A stretch of 64,000 nt of DNA from Phanerodontia chrysosporium (GCA_001910725.1 MJGA01000029.1:1-64000); one strand, 5' to 3'. Counted from the first letter of the stretch, positions 47,027 through 57,494 are shown. Numbers and translations are program-made. Notes: generated by a model not told the origin, from the sequence alone.

Positions 47027-49900
47027 ATGGCATCCTCCCCAAATCTCGCTACAGTCTCAGATGTCGGCGGACATACCTTCGACTATGTGATCATCGGTGT
47101 GTAGTTCCGCTGCGTCCGTACCCGTGCCATTCTAACCTTGAGAATTGACGCGCAAAGGCGGTGGAGTAAGTTGCATGCAGACTCTTGTCATGTCGACCTG
47201 ACGCACTGCAGACTGCGGGATGCGTACTGGCAAGCCGGTTATCCGAAGACCCAAAGGTGTCGGTCGCAGTGCTCGAGGCGGGCAAGTCTAGCCTCGACGA
47301 TCCTCTCGTTGGTGAGTGCATGGCGCACACCGCTGCCTTTCAGGTCATTGACCATTCCTTAGCTGCACCTATGGGATACCTGCGAGAGATTCGGAACCCG
47401 GAGTACGACTGGATGTTCGCTATAACCCCACAGCAGAATGCCCCTGTCGTACACCTGCATCCCTGGGCTCGGTCAGTCGTGTCTGCACATACCGAACAAC
47501 GACTTCCTGCTGACTACGGTTGCAGCGGAAAGATGCTTGGCGGCAGTTCCGCGATCAACATCATGGCCTACACCAAGCCTGTCCGGGAGGAGCTGGATGG
47601 TACGGCTAGCGTCTACGGTCTGATGCTAGGCATGCGGCTGACGGAACTTTCAGCTCTCGAGACGTTGGGGAATCCCGGGTGGAACTGGGGAACATACCAG
47701 AAATATGCGAAGAGACTCGAGAGGTGCGTTCAGGTCAGATTGCACGACAAGCCATCTTGTCCCTGACGCAAAGCCGCGCAGATTCTGCACTCCCCTGCCA
47801 CCGATTATGGATGAAGAGTTCCGGAACCTGTACAACCCTGACTCTGTTGGTCACGACGGTAGAATTCCCTGTCACGCTGATAAGCCTTCAAGACTGACCT
47901 CGGCGGTGCAGGGAAACTGACTGTCACCTTCATTCCGACCGGTTCCGGCGCCGACGCAGCATTCCAGCAGGTATGAACACGCCTATCATGTGTAGGCACT
48001 CACAGGCACTCACGAACTCGATTCTCCCAGAGCGTCGCCAACAACGGTGTTGACATCGTCAGAGACGCGGTACGTGTTCGTTACTCTTCCGTGCCTACTC
48101 GAGGCTGATTTCTGTCTCAGTTGGACGGCGAGGTATGTCTCTACGCATACCGCTGTTTCTCCAATGCTAATTTTCTGCAGGTCATCGGCATTTGGAAGGG
48201 ACTCTCCACGGTAGACCCCCAGACTGGCCACCGCGTTGACGCGGCCAAGGTATAGTTCCTTGACTTGCGTCAAAAAGAATGCATGTCGACGTCGGAGTAT
48301 TGCCAGGCATATCTTCTTCCTGCGCTGGGAAGGCCCAACTTGACGGTCCTGACGGAGGCATATGTCTGCCGAATTTTGACTCGCACAGAGGACGGCAGTG
48401 TGATTGCAAGCGGAGTCGAGTTCGAGCATGGAGGCACGCGATACACGGTCTCTGCAGGACGCGAAGTCATTCTTTCTGCGGGGTGAGTCGCGCCATTGTT
48501 TCCCCAGCACTGCATGCCAAGCCCTTGTTCCGAATCTTTTGTTTATGAAGCGCCCTCAAAACACCCCAAATTCTAGAGCTCAGTGGTATCGGTGACCCGA
48601 GGATACTGGAACCGCACGGCATCAAGACCGTAGTCAACCTTCCTGCCGTCGGAACGAACGCTCAAGAACACATTACGAGTCCGACCCTTCTCTATAGTGA
48701 GTGGTCAGGGGACGCTAATCTTCAAGATGACTCATCTTGCGCTGACGACTAGGGATGCGCGAGGACAAAGGCGTCGTCACAACTCACGTGCTCGTCCAGG
48801 AAGAGCGCATGAAGGAAGTGTACGCTCGACTGTAAGTGGCAGCGCACGCCCCGCTGACCCGGCTGCTGATCGTCGATATCCTTTTCGTAGCAATCTGAAG
48901 GGCGACTTCAACCTGCTCATCAACAACTTCGCCTTCGTCCCGTTGCACGTGGCGTCCGACCAGGCCGAGGCCCTTATCGCGAGGAAGAAGGCGGCCCTCG
49001 CACACGCCGACCTGCCGCCCGGGCTGCGGAAGCAGTACGAGGTGCAGCTGCAGCTTCTCGAGAGCGGCCGCGGTGCAGACGTCGAACTGATGTCCACGGC
49101 CGTCATCCCGTGGCCCATCGCTGACCCGACGAAGCCGCACATGGGTTTCGCGCCTGCGCTGACGCGGCCGTGGTCGCGTGGGACCGTCGTGAGTCTTCCC
49201 CTGTCGCGTTCCAGTTGTTGCTGCAGCTGAACGCCCCACCAGCACATCGCCTCCGCAGACCCCAAGGCGGCCCCGCAGATCGACCCTCACTATCTCGAAG
49301 ACGAATTCGACCTGGAAGTGCTAGCGGAAGGCTGGAAGTTTGCGCGCAAGGTTGGCCAGACCAAGCCGTGGACCGATGTCTCCGAGGCGCAGGTGAACCC
49401 ACCACCCGAGATGGACCTTTCGACGGACGAGCAAGTCAGAGGTGGGAATCTCCAATCCGCTGCACATCCGGAAACGCACTTACAGTTTGACAGAGCTGGT
49501 GAAGAAGAACATTGTCACGACGTGGCGTACGGAACCGTCCTTTGCTCGTGACTGTTCGCTATTTGCTGAAGCCGTGGACGTGCAGACACCTGTGGCACAG
49601 CTTCCATGCTTCCGAGGGAGCTCGATGGTGTCGTCGACCCGACATTGAAGGTATACGGCACCAAGAACCTCCGCGTCGTCGATCTCTCGATTCTACCTCT
49701 CCAAATTTCTGTTCATCCGCAAGGTACGCTCATGTTGTTGCCCTCGAGGAATGTATGCTGATCCATAGGCTGTTTTCTAGCTTTTGTTTATGCTCTGGCC
49801 GAGCAAGGTCAGTAGTTTGTGACTGTAGCTCGTCTGCTTTCGCTGAACGCTTGCACCAGCCTCCGACATTATCAAAGGTGCTGCCGCCACCGCGGCATAA
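47027..49900 (+). CDS. GMC-family FAD oxidoreductase (GMC-B')
   Basis: Inverted-repeat copy of GMC-B. Start ATG at 47027 ([24 protein letters not shown]), stop TAA at 49898-49900. The same exon chain follows: [75 protein letters not shown] (Ser where GMC-B has Ala), [48 protein letters not shown]. The first catalytic His is again encoded across an intron (TGGC|ACACCTGTGGC). Small substitutions and indels against GMC-B occur mostly in introns. It forms a convergent-to-divergent mirror image with GMC-B. Whether both copies are expressed cannot be told from sequence. Confidence 0.85.
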
Positions 49901-50103
49901 TTTTGGGATGCCTGGGATGCAAGACGTACACGATGTCCTGTTATAGCTGTCCTTAAGGTATCTATGTATGTGCGCGTACCCTGGACGCCCATTCCAGCGT
50001 CAAGCTCGAAGGCCGGTATCTTTGCCACCCCGCGCAGGGCTCATGTGAGACAACGAGACGGGTATCTCATATTCCTTCGCTTTCACTCTCTTCTCACGTT
50101 CCG

Positions 50104-50229
50104 CGATGTCCCTCCTGCCGCTTCGTCCTAGCCCGATCTAGCCGGTTGCTCAGTTCATAACACGTAACCGGAAACTCAACGGAACTGAGACCATCGTACC
50201 AGGTTTGTTATCTGCCTACTGGAGTCTAG
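50104..50229 (+). pseudogene. ALDH fragment at the outer right breakpoint
   Basis: A few codons (FRDVPPAAS, 50099-50130) resemble the ALDH segment that follows LF in FVQPTLF.D; a stop follows soon after. It matches the ALDH relic at the left breakpoint, so both outer breakpoints lie in ALDH sequence. Confidence 0.45.
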
Positions 50230-50817
50230 CTGCGGGGCTTGCGGCGGCGAATACGGCTTCGACATGCAGCGCCTCAATTTCTGGTATGTTGTATACCTGT
50301 GCAACTCATGTGCAGGCTCCTGACTGAGCTTTTTTCCCCCCTAAGCTGGATGTGTCCGCTGTCATCGGACGTCAAATCCAAGTTCGCACAACGAGACTGT
50401 CACGAATCGCAGGGACGAGGCTCTGCGCAGATTACTATGGTACGTTATTGAACAGTTTCCCCGCTGCTCAGTGGTCCGAATCTTCAGGTTTATGCCTCCG
50501 CCACCCTCGTCCGTCATTGAATCTAGCTGCGCCGTCATTGCCTGTTGGTCGTCGCTCCCGGTGGCATCTACGAAACATTGTTATTTTCCCGCTGCTATCG
50601 TACCATAATCTTAGTGAGTATGAACATATCTCATCAATCCATCCCCAAGGTACAGTCGGCCGCTGCCTGCATTTGTATCGGTGCTAACACTAATATCAAT
50701 GTTGGCAGCTTCTGTATATGCCCTTGCCGAGTGTGGTGCAGGTTGACCACCTGTCCCCTTTCTCTAACCCTTGTGTCTCTCCCTCTTGCCGCTAACATTA
50801 TCAAAAGAACTACATAG
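50230..50817 (+). pseudogene. GMC C-terminal relic (psi-GMC)
   Basis: Three decayed pieces fit the end of a GMC-A/B-type gene. 50254-50285 reads NTASTCSASIS (compare HTCGSASMM). 50360-50410 reads VIGRQIQVRTTRL (compare [14 protein letters not shown]). 50625-50645 reads ISSIHPQ (compare ISVHPQ), followed by intron-like DNA, then ASVYALAE and, after a second intron-like gap, ANIIKRTT and a stop at 50815-50817. Exon/intron order is that of GMC-B, but the middle is broken and the N-terminal 80 per cent is absent. Confidence 0.65.
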
Positions 50818-51228
50818 AATCTTTTCGCCTCACCGACAAGATCCAATTCGCAAAGCGATAAGGCTAGGCTCGGCATATGGACAAAGCTGGTTGCGGCTTA
50901 TTGGATGGTCATAGGATCGGATTCAGAAATGGACGTGAATGGCAGAGTGGCTTCTCCCAAAGCCTTCACGGGGTGTATCGCGGTATCCTGAAACCTCAGA
51001 TGACGATGGACCCTGAGCTTCTCCCGTGCAACAAATGGAAATATGTAGTTCTAATGCTAATATACACGCATCACCATAATAGCATACTACCAGAATGGAG
51101 TCCCACGGGCTGTCGTAGGAAGCTCCTGGGTGTATATAAGGCCCTTTCGCGGGCACGTCAGAGCTCTGGCAGTCTCATTTCTTGTTCACCACCCATCGAA
51201 CTCTTTTGATCTCCTTCAGTGGTGCCAC
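50818..51228. other. Intergenic, nothing recognised
   Basis: Short open frames only (50877-51209). A TATATAAGG at about 51133 could be a promoter element, but no gene follows before the inverted element. Confidence 0.4.
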
Positions 51229-51364
51229 TTGCAACAGAAGCTTCAGTTGGGCAGGTCACCTACCCAGGAAATTTTCCTGTAGCCCTTTGACCTGCAGTTG
51301 ACCTGCCGCCAAGCGCATGAGCAATATTTTACTTTTCGGGAATTTAGTTGAAATTCCCAAAAAT

Positions 51365-51438
51365 GCGACCAGGCTGGGGTTCGAACCCGCAGCACGCACA
51401 ATACAACTGACGCGCTTAACCACTGAACTACAAGAGCT
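51365..51438 (-). repeat. tRNA-like sequence in the left arm (not a functional tRNA)
   Basis: An A-box-like TAGTTCAGTGGTTA and a perfect B box GGTTCGAACCC are correctly spaced, but the 5' GCTCTTG has no matching acceptor strand at the 3' side, so a tRNA cannot fold. This is the expected structure of a SINE head carrying an internal pol III promoter. Confidence 0.6.
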
Positions 51439-52169
51439 TATTGTCTTTGCATTTAACAAATACATGTATGGTATTGTTGCCTCCGCGCAGCGCTGACCAG
51501 CCAGGCCAGGGGGCGCCTAACTGTGTGCGAAAGGTCCCTTTGCCCCTAACCCTAGCTCAATATGTCCCAGGCAACCCGACACTTCCACTGTGAGCAGTAT
51601 GCAGCTCATGAAAGGGTCTCAGGAAATTTTGTAATGTATATAGCGGCCTGTTATTTCGTTTAGCACCGTATTGAGCATAAGAATGATTATTTACGATTAT
51701 TTGAGGCATATTATGCATAAAATATCCACTGCTCCTCTATTTATACCACTTTGAGCGTATAGTATACCCTTAAATTTTGGTTTACATTGGCTATGTTTAG
51801 AAGGCCCGTCTGTGTGCATACCCGCGATGTATTGCGTGCAGAACTCGTTGCTCTCTCTGTGAGCAGGCAGGCTTGCCAAATCGGGACGCGGCGCTTGGCC
51901 GCGGCGGGGTGCCGCCCATAGCTCCGTCGAGCCATTTCTCGAGCAAGTGAGAAGCTCTGAAGGGTCTGGCTGCCATTTGGGTGAGTTCCCCCTCCCCTTA
52001 CTCTCTTCTTTTTGCTCTCTTTTGCCTTGGCTAACCTTTGGCTAACCCTGGGACAGGGTGCTAGGCCGCCTGGGGCAACCCGGCCCTGGCCATGTATGGT
52101 GCACAGCGCTGATCACATATTTGGCAGCTTTCCATTGTGTGTTATGAGATGATTTTGTAGAATACATGT

Positions 52170-52235
52170 TGTGCCGTCTTGGTTCAGTTGATTTAAGCAC
52201 CTGCTCTCGGTTCTAATCCGGCTTTTGACACTTTA
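52170..52235 (+). repeat. tRNA-like sequence in the right arm
   Basis: GTCTTGGTTCAGTTGATTTA (A-box-like) and GGTTCTAATCC (B-box-like, one base from consensus). It is more decayed than the left copy and has no acceptor pairing. Confidence 0.5.
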
Positions 52236-52377
52236 TTTACTTTATTTTGTCCGAATTTTCCTATTTTTCTTCGTAGGTCAGAGCAGGTCAGAGCAGGTCG
52301 GCGCCTATTTGCAGGTTACCTGCCCGCAGGAAATTTTCCTCGGTAGGTCACCTGCCGAACTGAAGCGGCTCCTTGCA

Positions 52378-53533
52378 ATGGAATTTGAGGAACATGGTCA
52401 ACCGTCCCCTGGAGCCCCGCCATCAGCACCCCGCCGGGTATCTACACCGGACAGTCACATCCTGACTTCAACTCACCAGACATTCCGTCACCCGTCACTG
52501 TACTTCGAGGATGGCGACATCGCGTTGGCGGCACGCGAATCGGACATGCTTACATACGTCTTCCGCGTCCACCGCCTCTTTCTCAGGCACCACTCTCCCG
52601 GCATGGGCGAGTTGATCGCAACTAGAGTCGAGGGGCAGGCAGCGGAAGAATACGATGGAGTTCCGCTCGTGCGCATGCCGGAAGAGGATACGGCAGAGAA
52701 CGTGGCTGAACTACTGGAGATACTATACGATGCGTCGTGCGTCGCTGCGTTGATCTTATGCGAGACCGAACTTATAGCTTACCGGTGCTTCTAGCACCCT
52801 TTCCCGACGCCTCGGAGACAATCGCCGCGCGGACACGCCACTTCGCGTGGAAGGACTTCTAAACATATGCAAGACGTACAAGCTTCTCAACGTCGCGTCT
52901 GCCATCAAGGAGCACATTGGCCGAGAATGGCCCACGACGCTAGCAGGCTGGGAGGTCCGGCAGATGGAGCTCACTGGGAGGGCGTTGCACGAGACATTGC
53001 CCGAGCCCGTCTCTGCCATCCAGTTCGCTACAGAACATGACATCCCGAGCGTGCTACCTGCTGCGTTCTACCATCTCTCCATCCTGCCATCTAGACGTGA
53101 CTGGTGCGACTCCCCCGCCGCCGCGCCCAACCCTGAGAACGTACTCGCTGCGCGTTGGTTCTCCCTTGATGACTACAACGCGGTGCGCTTCATCAAGGGT
53201 CGCGATGCGATGCTGGACTACTATTTCGCGCACTTTGCGGACGACATGACGCCCGCACTCAATCGCTATACGAAGCAGTGGGACACCGGATGCAACTGCA
53301 AATTTGAACCGCTTCAGCGGGAGGTCCGCCTGGGGGGCGTGTCGCAGCACCTCGATTGCCTTCATGAACTCAAGCGACTCATACAGCGGTGCAATCACGA
53401 CTACGGGCTCTGCGGTACCTGCGTCACTCGCGTCCGTGCGAACTTCACACGGCTCCGTGTCGACATATGGAACCAACTTCCAGAGTTCTTCGGTGTGCAG
53501 CCTGGGGAGAATCGCCTCACCTGGGGGGTATAG
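52378..53533 (+). CDS. BTB/POZ-domain protein
   Basis: Start ATG at 52378 (MEFEEHGQPSPGAPPSAP), one intron at 52737-52794 (58 nt, frame-keeping), stop at 53531-53533, about 365 residues. The BTB fold is seen as LYFEDGDIALAARESDMLTY, FRVHRLFLRHHSPGMGELIA, VRMPEEDTAENVAELLEILY joined by splicing to DASTLSRRLGDNRRADTPLR and VEGLLNICKTYKLLNVASAI. The rest (LPSRRDWCDSP, AARWFSLDDYNAVRFIKGRD, CLHELKRLIQRC, YGLCGTCVTR) is the C-terminal part common in agaricomycete BTB proteins. These proteins are thought to act in protein-protein interaction, often as ubiquitin-ligase adaptors or transcription cofactors; role here unknown. Its ATG overlaps the last base of the inverted element. Confidence 0.83.
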
Positions 53534-53796
53534 GTCTGCTCGCAAGGTCGGATTCGTGGCAGCATGCTGACATAGTGTTCAGATGGGTATATAGAGAACA
53601 GTTATGTCCAGGTCGCAGAAGCTGGGTGCTCAGAAAGTCATGAACGTTGTTGGGTGTGGGAGTACATGTGAGAGGGTATCTAGGAATATGCATGTAGAAT
53701 CAGAACATATCATCGGTGTGGAAGGCATGATAATAGTGGTGAAGCGCAAGGGCAGGAATAAACCACGAAGAGGCGAACGGCTGAGCGCCGTGTGGG

Positions 53797-55456
53797 CTAA
53801 GGAAAGAAGGTGTCCGGCGAGAGATCCAACGAATCAAGGCCTATACTACCTCGAGAAAGCTGGGATGTGCTGCCGTAGAGCGTCGTGATCTCTGGGAATA
53901 GAGCGCTCTCTGCACCCTCGTCAGGTGCGCTGTCCGACATCGGATCGTGTTCGAGTGCCGCATATGAGGATCCGCTTTGGGGCTCGCCGAATTCGACGAG
54001 AGAATTATCGCCGACGTTCGAGTAAAGGGCTGCCAGACCGTGGTACAATTCGGGGCTCTTAGGGGCGCCGTCGGGCGTCGTGACGACAATGCTAATCGAG
54101 TCGGATGGTCCTGCCGTAGACATCGGGAGGGTTTGGGCGATGTCTGTACGTTCGCGTGACATGCAGAGACGTGGTACTTTCAAGGCAAATTTGAGCAAGT
54201 CGCCGTATTCAAAACCTTTGTCCGCTTCGGGGGCAGTCGGCCCGGATTTGGTACCAGCGAGTGGCTCGAAAGGCATAGACAGGGTGGTCGCTCCCTCTCT
54301 GTCCTCGTTGCCAACAAACAGGGGCATTTGAAGCGGCTCAGGTAAGACTGAGGCAGCCGAGGGGCCTACTTCGCCAGCGCGCATAGCAGGCGTGAGCGGC
54401 GGCGTCAAATGAGGGGATATAGCCGCGAGCGTATGCGGGACGGGGGAGTTTAAGACCTGGAGAACGTGCTGCCTAGCTTGCTCGTACGAGGACGAGGTCT
54501 GATGGATGGACGGCGGGGGTCCGGGTGTCGTCGGGCAGGACAGGAACGCACCGGAGAGAGCGGGCGACGGGAACGATGAAGGAACAGGCGACGCGTCGGT
54601 ATACGGCGGTGTCGGTGGGACCTCCGCACACAGCTTCTCGAGAGCAGCTTGTACCAGCCTTGGGTGGGTAGACGCAGATGGACCAGGAAGTGGCATGGCA
54701 TGACATGCAGGTGTGGTAGGCGCCGGGGTCGAAGGGAAGCTGGACGTGTCCGAGAGCGGAGGTGTTGACAATCCGAGCGCAGGATTCGAATTCATCGGAG
54801 GAGGAGAGCGGCTTGCTGCGCGTGTCTTCTTCGTGGTGGCCTTTGTCGTGTGCTTTTGTTTTTTGACAGTCTTCGTGCGACGCTGCGCCGCCGCGGGTGT
54901 CATGTTCATCTGCGCACCTGCTTTCGCGCGCCCTTTGGGCGTCGGCGTATACCCATGGTGACTCCTTTTGTGTTTGATTAGGTTGGAGGGGTCATTGAAC
55001 CTATGGTAGCAAGGGTCGCTCGAGCCAGGCGGTGGCGCAGGGTCATTCGCATTCTGCCCGACGAAATAATCACAACGATAGGGCTTCAAGGTAAGGTGGA
55101 CATGGAGGTGTTTCCTTGTGGCGGAGTATGAGTTGAACACTCTCTCGCAGCCGGAGGTGTGGTATGGACATCTAAACAGCCTTAAACGCGGTCACGCGCT
55201 GACTGACGCCGCACAAGAATAACGAAACACACCTGCCAATCTTCATGTCACCTCCAACCCGATGCTCCACAAAGTGCTTCATAAGCGTGTCCCCATTCAC
55301 GCATGGAATCCCTTTTCCCTCCGCGTAGTTACAAGTGGGATATGGGCAGTGGACAGGCGAAGCTTCACTCTAAAAAGACGATTAGATCTTCACTTCTTCG
55401 GGTATCAGCAAAGTACTCACATCAAAGATGGGAGACACAGATTTGTTGCTCTCCAT
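53797..55456 (-). CDS. C2H2 zinc-finger protein (putative transcription factor 2)
   Basis: Start ATG at 55456 (MESNKSVSPIFD), intron 1 at 55370-55420, intron 2 at about 55172-55232, stop at 53797-53799. Three Cys2-His2 units are visible: CPYPTCNYAEG...HFVEH; CPYHTSGCERVFNSYSATRK then HLHVH; and CDYFVGQNAND...CYHRFNDPSNLIKHKRSHHG, which has a longer loop. A basic patch follows (KTVKKQKHTTKATTKKTRAA), a probable nuclear signal. Then come Ser/Thr/Pro-rich stretches (TPPLSDTSSFPSTPAPTTP) and an acidic-polar C-terminus (GLDSLDLSPDTFFP). The finger layout with an N-terminal CPxxTC unit and the SD-S-FP-S-TP motif match the gene at 3731-5383. It is a candidate regulator of the nearby genes (inference). 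Confidence 0.85.
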
Positions 55457-56417
55457 TGTGTCGATCTCACTGGTGGTCTCTCAACAGCAGACGTTGCACG
55501 GTCAATGGAGGTGGGGGAGAAGTGAAAGTGGGGGTGAAAGTCTAGCTGCAGGGTAAGAGGAGCACGAGGCTGTGAAAGTCCACATACAAACGGCATATCG
55601 CTGATTTTCCTTCAAAGGAAGTAACCCAAGCGTCCTAACGTCGCAGTCGCTGAACACGAGGCATTGTCATGTTTGCGTTGGCATGTGTGCACCGCCTGTT
55701 CTCGCGCGCCACGGGGTTTGCGAGGGAACAGTTGAACGTGGGAATTCGAGGATAGCGTAGACCATTGTATGTTTGGGATGTGGATGCAACGAGCTACAGC
55801 ACGGCATGAGACTCATAACACGCAGCGGGGACTGGATGCGTACCTCCTTGGGCGATGTCTGCTCGTATACCTTGACGACCAGTATGTAATGATTGGTAGA
55901 ACCTGCGAGCAGAATAAATCACAAGAAAGAGAGAAAATGGAGATAATAAAGTAACGTTAGTTTTCATGACGCGCAGAAGAATATTACTGTTTCATATACG
56001 CACTCAGCAGCGCAATATTCAGCAAAGCTGTGATCATGGCTCACCGCGCACGTCCGGGTCCCGCAACCCAAAGTCGGCAGTCTGCCAGCCCGCGCCCACG
56101 TCGCGTCGGTAATGAGTGCCATAGAGCTTGAAGATAAAGGTCTGTACTCCGCAGTGTTCGGGAGAGACCAAAAGCAGGCGGAATGTTACTGAGCTCGCGT
56201 TGAGTCGTGGCGGAAGTTGGACAGAAAGAAGACGCCGTGCGGCGGCGCCTTAACATGCGGTCACGGCATGTCGTAAATCGCGACGCGTTTGGAACACAAG
56301 TTGGCTAAAATGCGAATCAACCGTATAAATAATACTGGTCTTAATAAAGATAACAATATGGTGAAGTTCAGGGAACGCAAAGTCGCAGCAAGGGGTGCGA
56401 CAAAAGACAAAAAGTAC
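55457..56417. other. Intergenic between ZnF2 and tRNA-Pro
   Basis: ZnF2 promoter region. No gene recognised. Confidence 0.5.
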
Positions 56418-56503
56418 GGGCCTAGCCGGGATTTGAACCCGGGACCTCCTCCATAAGCGCCGTAGCACCCTAAGAAGGAATCATACCCCTAGACCACCAG
56501 GCC
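56418..56503 (-). tRNA. tRNA-Pro(AGG) with intron
   Basis: On the minus strand: acceptor GGCCTGG pairs with CTAGGCC (one G-T), D-arm GGTCTAGGGGTATGATT, anticodon loop CTTAGGG with AGG, a roughly 14-nt intron (TGCTACGGCGCTTAT), anticodon stem closing with GGAGGA, and T-arm GGTCCCGGGTTCAAATCCCG. Discriminator C. Intron position after base 37 is the normal nuclear one. Confidence 0.85.
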
Positions 56504-57387
56504 GTTGTGAGAAAGCCTCTTTGTATACATATGTAATCACGGCACTTTTCCAGCCCAACACTCTCTGGAGCCAGAACGGCAGACAGGCTCTGTGTGCCAC
56601 CGACTGGACATCCACCATGGCAGCCGCACGCTCTGCACCCTCGAGAATTCTGTCGGCAATATTGCAAGGTGTAGAAGATAACTGTAATTGACAAGCCCAT
56701 CAAGTTCTTACGCCCTGTGCTATGTGCAGTACACCTACGGTCTCGTTTGCCGCGCTGCGTAGTAGTTGGACGGATTTGGATAATGCAATACCGCAGTTTA
56801 GCTCTGCGCATCGCGACGTGATAGCTCATGTCACACCCTCTCGTCACGATGCACTTGCCCGTGAGCGTGCGGCTATGCAAATACAGTTTCCGATGTTACT
56901 GCATGCTCTCGGTCAGCGTCATACCCCCACTTTGCGCTCCTTGCGGTCTGCTTGACTTCAGGCCGCGAGGCCTTTGCTTACCAGCATCCATGAATTTTGG
57001 TGAGTGCAATGCTTGGCGTCCTGAGGCGCTGTTGAGCGTGCAGGTGAGCGCGATCTCCTGCGTCAGTGCATCGATATCTGCTCTTGATTCCCTGTAATAC
57101 TGTGGACTCCGGTTATGAACATCACAGGATGCTTCCACGTCTTCTCTACTCGGAGCGGAGCTGAAGATGCAAAATCTGAGTGCCACCATTGTCAAGCCGC
57201 CAGAGCACGAGGCGGGTTGACAACCTGTCAAAGCCTGACTGTCATGTATATAATTGAGGCATGTTCCACAATTAAGAGTGGCGAGAGAATGAACAGGTTG
57301 TGTGATATTGGAAAATGCGTGCCTTCGACCACATTACACCGCCTTGAAGCACGACGTGGCTCCGAGGCAAAACATAGCAAAACAGCT
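56504..57387. other. Intergenic between two tRNA genes
   Basis: Short open frames on both strands; none has a recognised domain. No other RNA gene seen. Confidence 0.5.
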
Positions 57388-57494
57388 AGCCCACCGCGAG
57401 GGTCGAACTCGCAGCCTTCAGATTGCACTCGGATCGCGTGCTTACACCCGCGCTCGTAAGAGTCTGACGCTCTATCCGATTGAGCTAGGCGGGC
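57388..57494 (-). tRNA. tRNA-Lys(CTT) with intron
   Basis: On the minus strand: acceptor GCCCGCC pairs with GGTGGGC (one G-T), A box TAGCTCAATCGGATAGAGCG, anticodon arm CAGACTCTTA with CTT, intron of about 34 nt, the arm closing with TCTGAAG, and T-arm GCGAGTTCGACCCTCGC. Discriminator T in this reading is unusual but possible. Confidence 0.82.

Larger units (their letters stand above)
43791..50103 (-). repeat. Right arm of a 6.3-kb inverted repeat
   Basis: Near-perfect reverse complement of 22997-29316. It carries the end of the FMO2-like relic, FMO5, GMC-B' and a few codons of ALDH. The outer edge ends at TTCTCACGTTCCG (50103); just beyond, CCGCGATGTCCC still reads as ALDH (FRDVPPAAS) before homology to the left side is lost. 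Confidence 0.9.
51229..52378. mobile_element. Inverted element with tRNA-like segments in both arms
   Basis: The two ends are inverted copies. The left end reads TTGCAA...GCTTCAGTTGGGCAGG then TCACCTACCC, AGGAAATTTTCCT. The right end, reverse-complemented, reads TTGCAA...GCTTCAGTTCGGCAGG then TGACCTACCG and the same AT-rich palindrome. Further in, each arm has a tRNA-like part facing the middle (51365-51438 on -, 52170-52235 on +), then more weakly matched sequence (CAGCGCTG, GGCCAGGG, CCCTAACC types) at 51490-51560 and 52030-52110. This could be one element with about 350-bp terminal inverted repeats, or two tRNA-derived SINEs inserted head to head. There is no transposase or reverse transcriptase frame. 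Confidence 0.6.

Noticed and set aside
22997..50103. Inverted repeat as a pure assembly artefact
   Set aside because: The arms differ at a number of sites, have different inner and outer flanks, and the right inner edge is a distinct chimera. Still worth a long-read check.
51365..51438. Functional tRNA gene
   Set aside because: A and B boxes are good, but the acceptor strands do not pair and a related decayed copy faces it. It fits a SINE-type head better.
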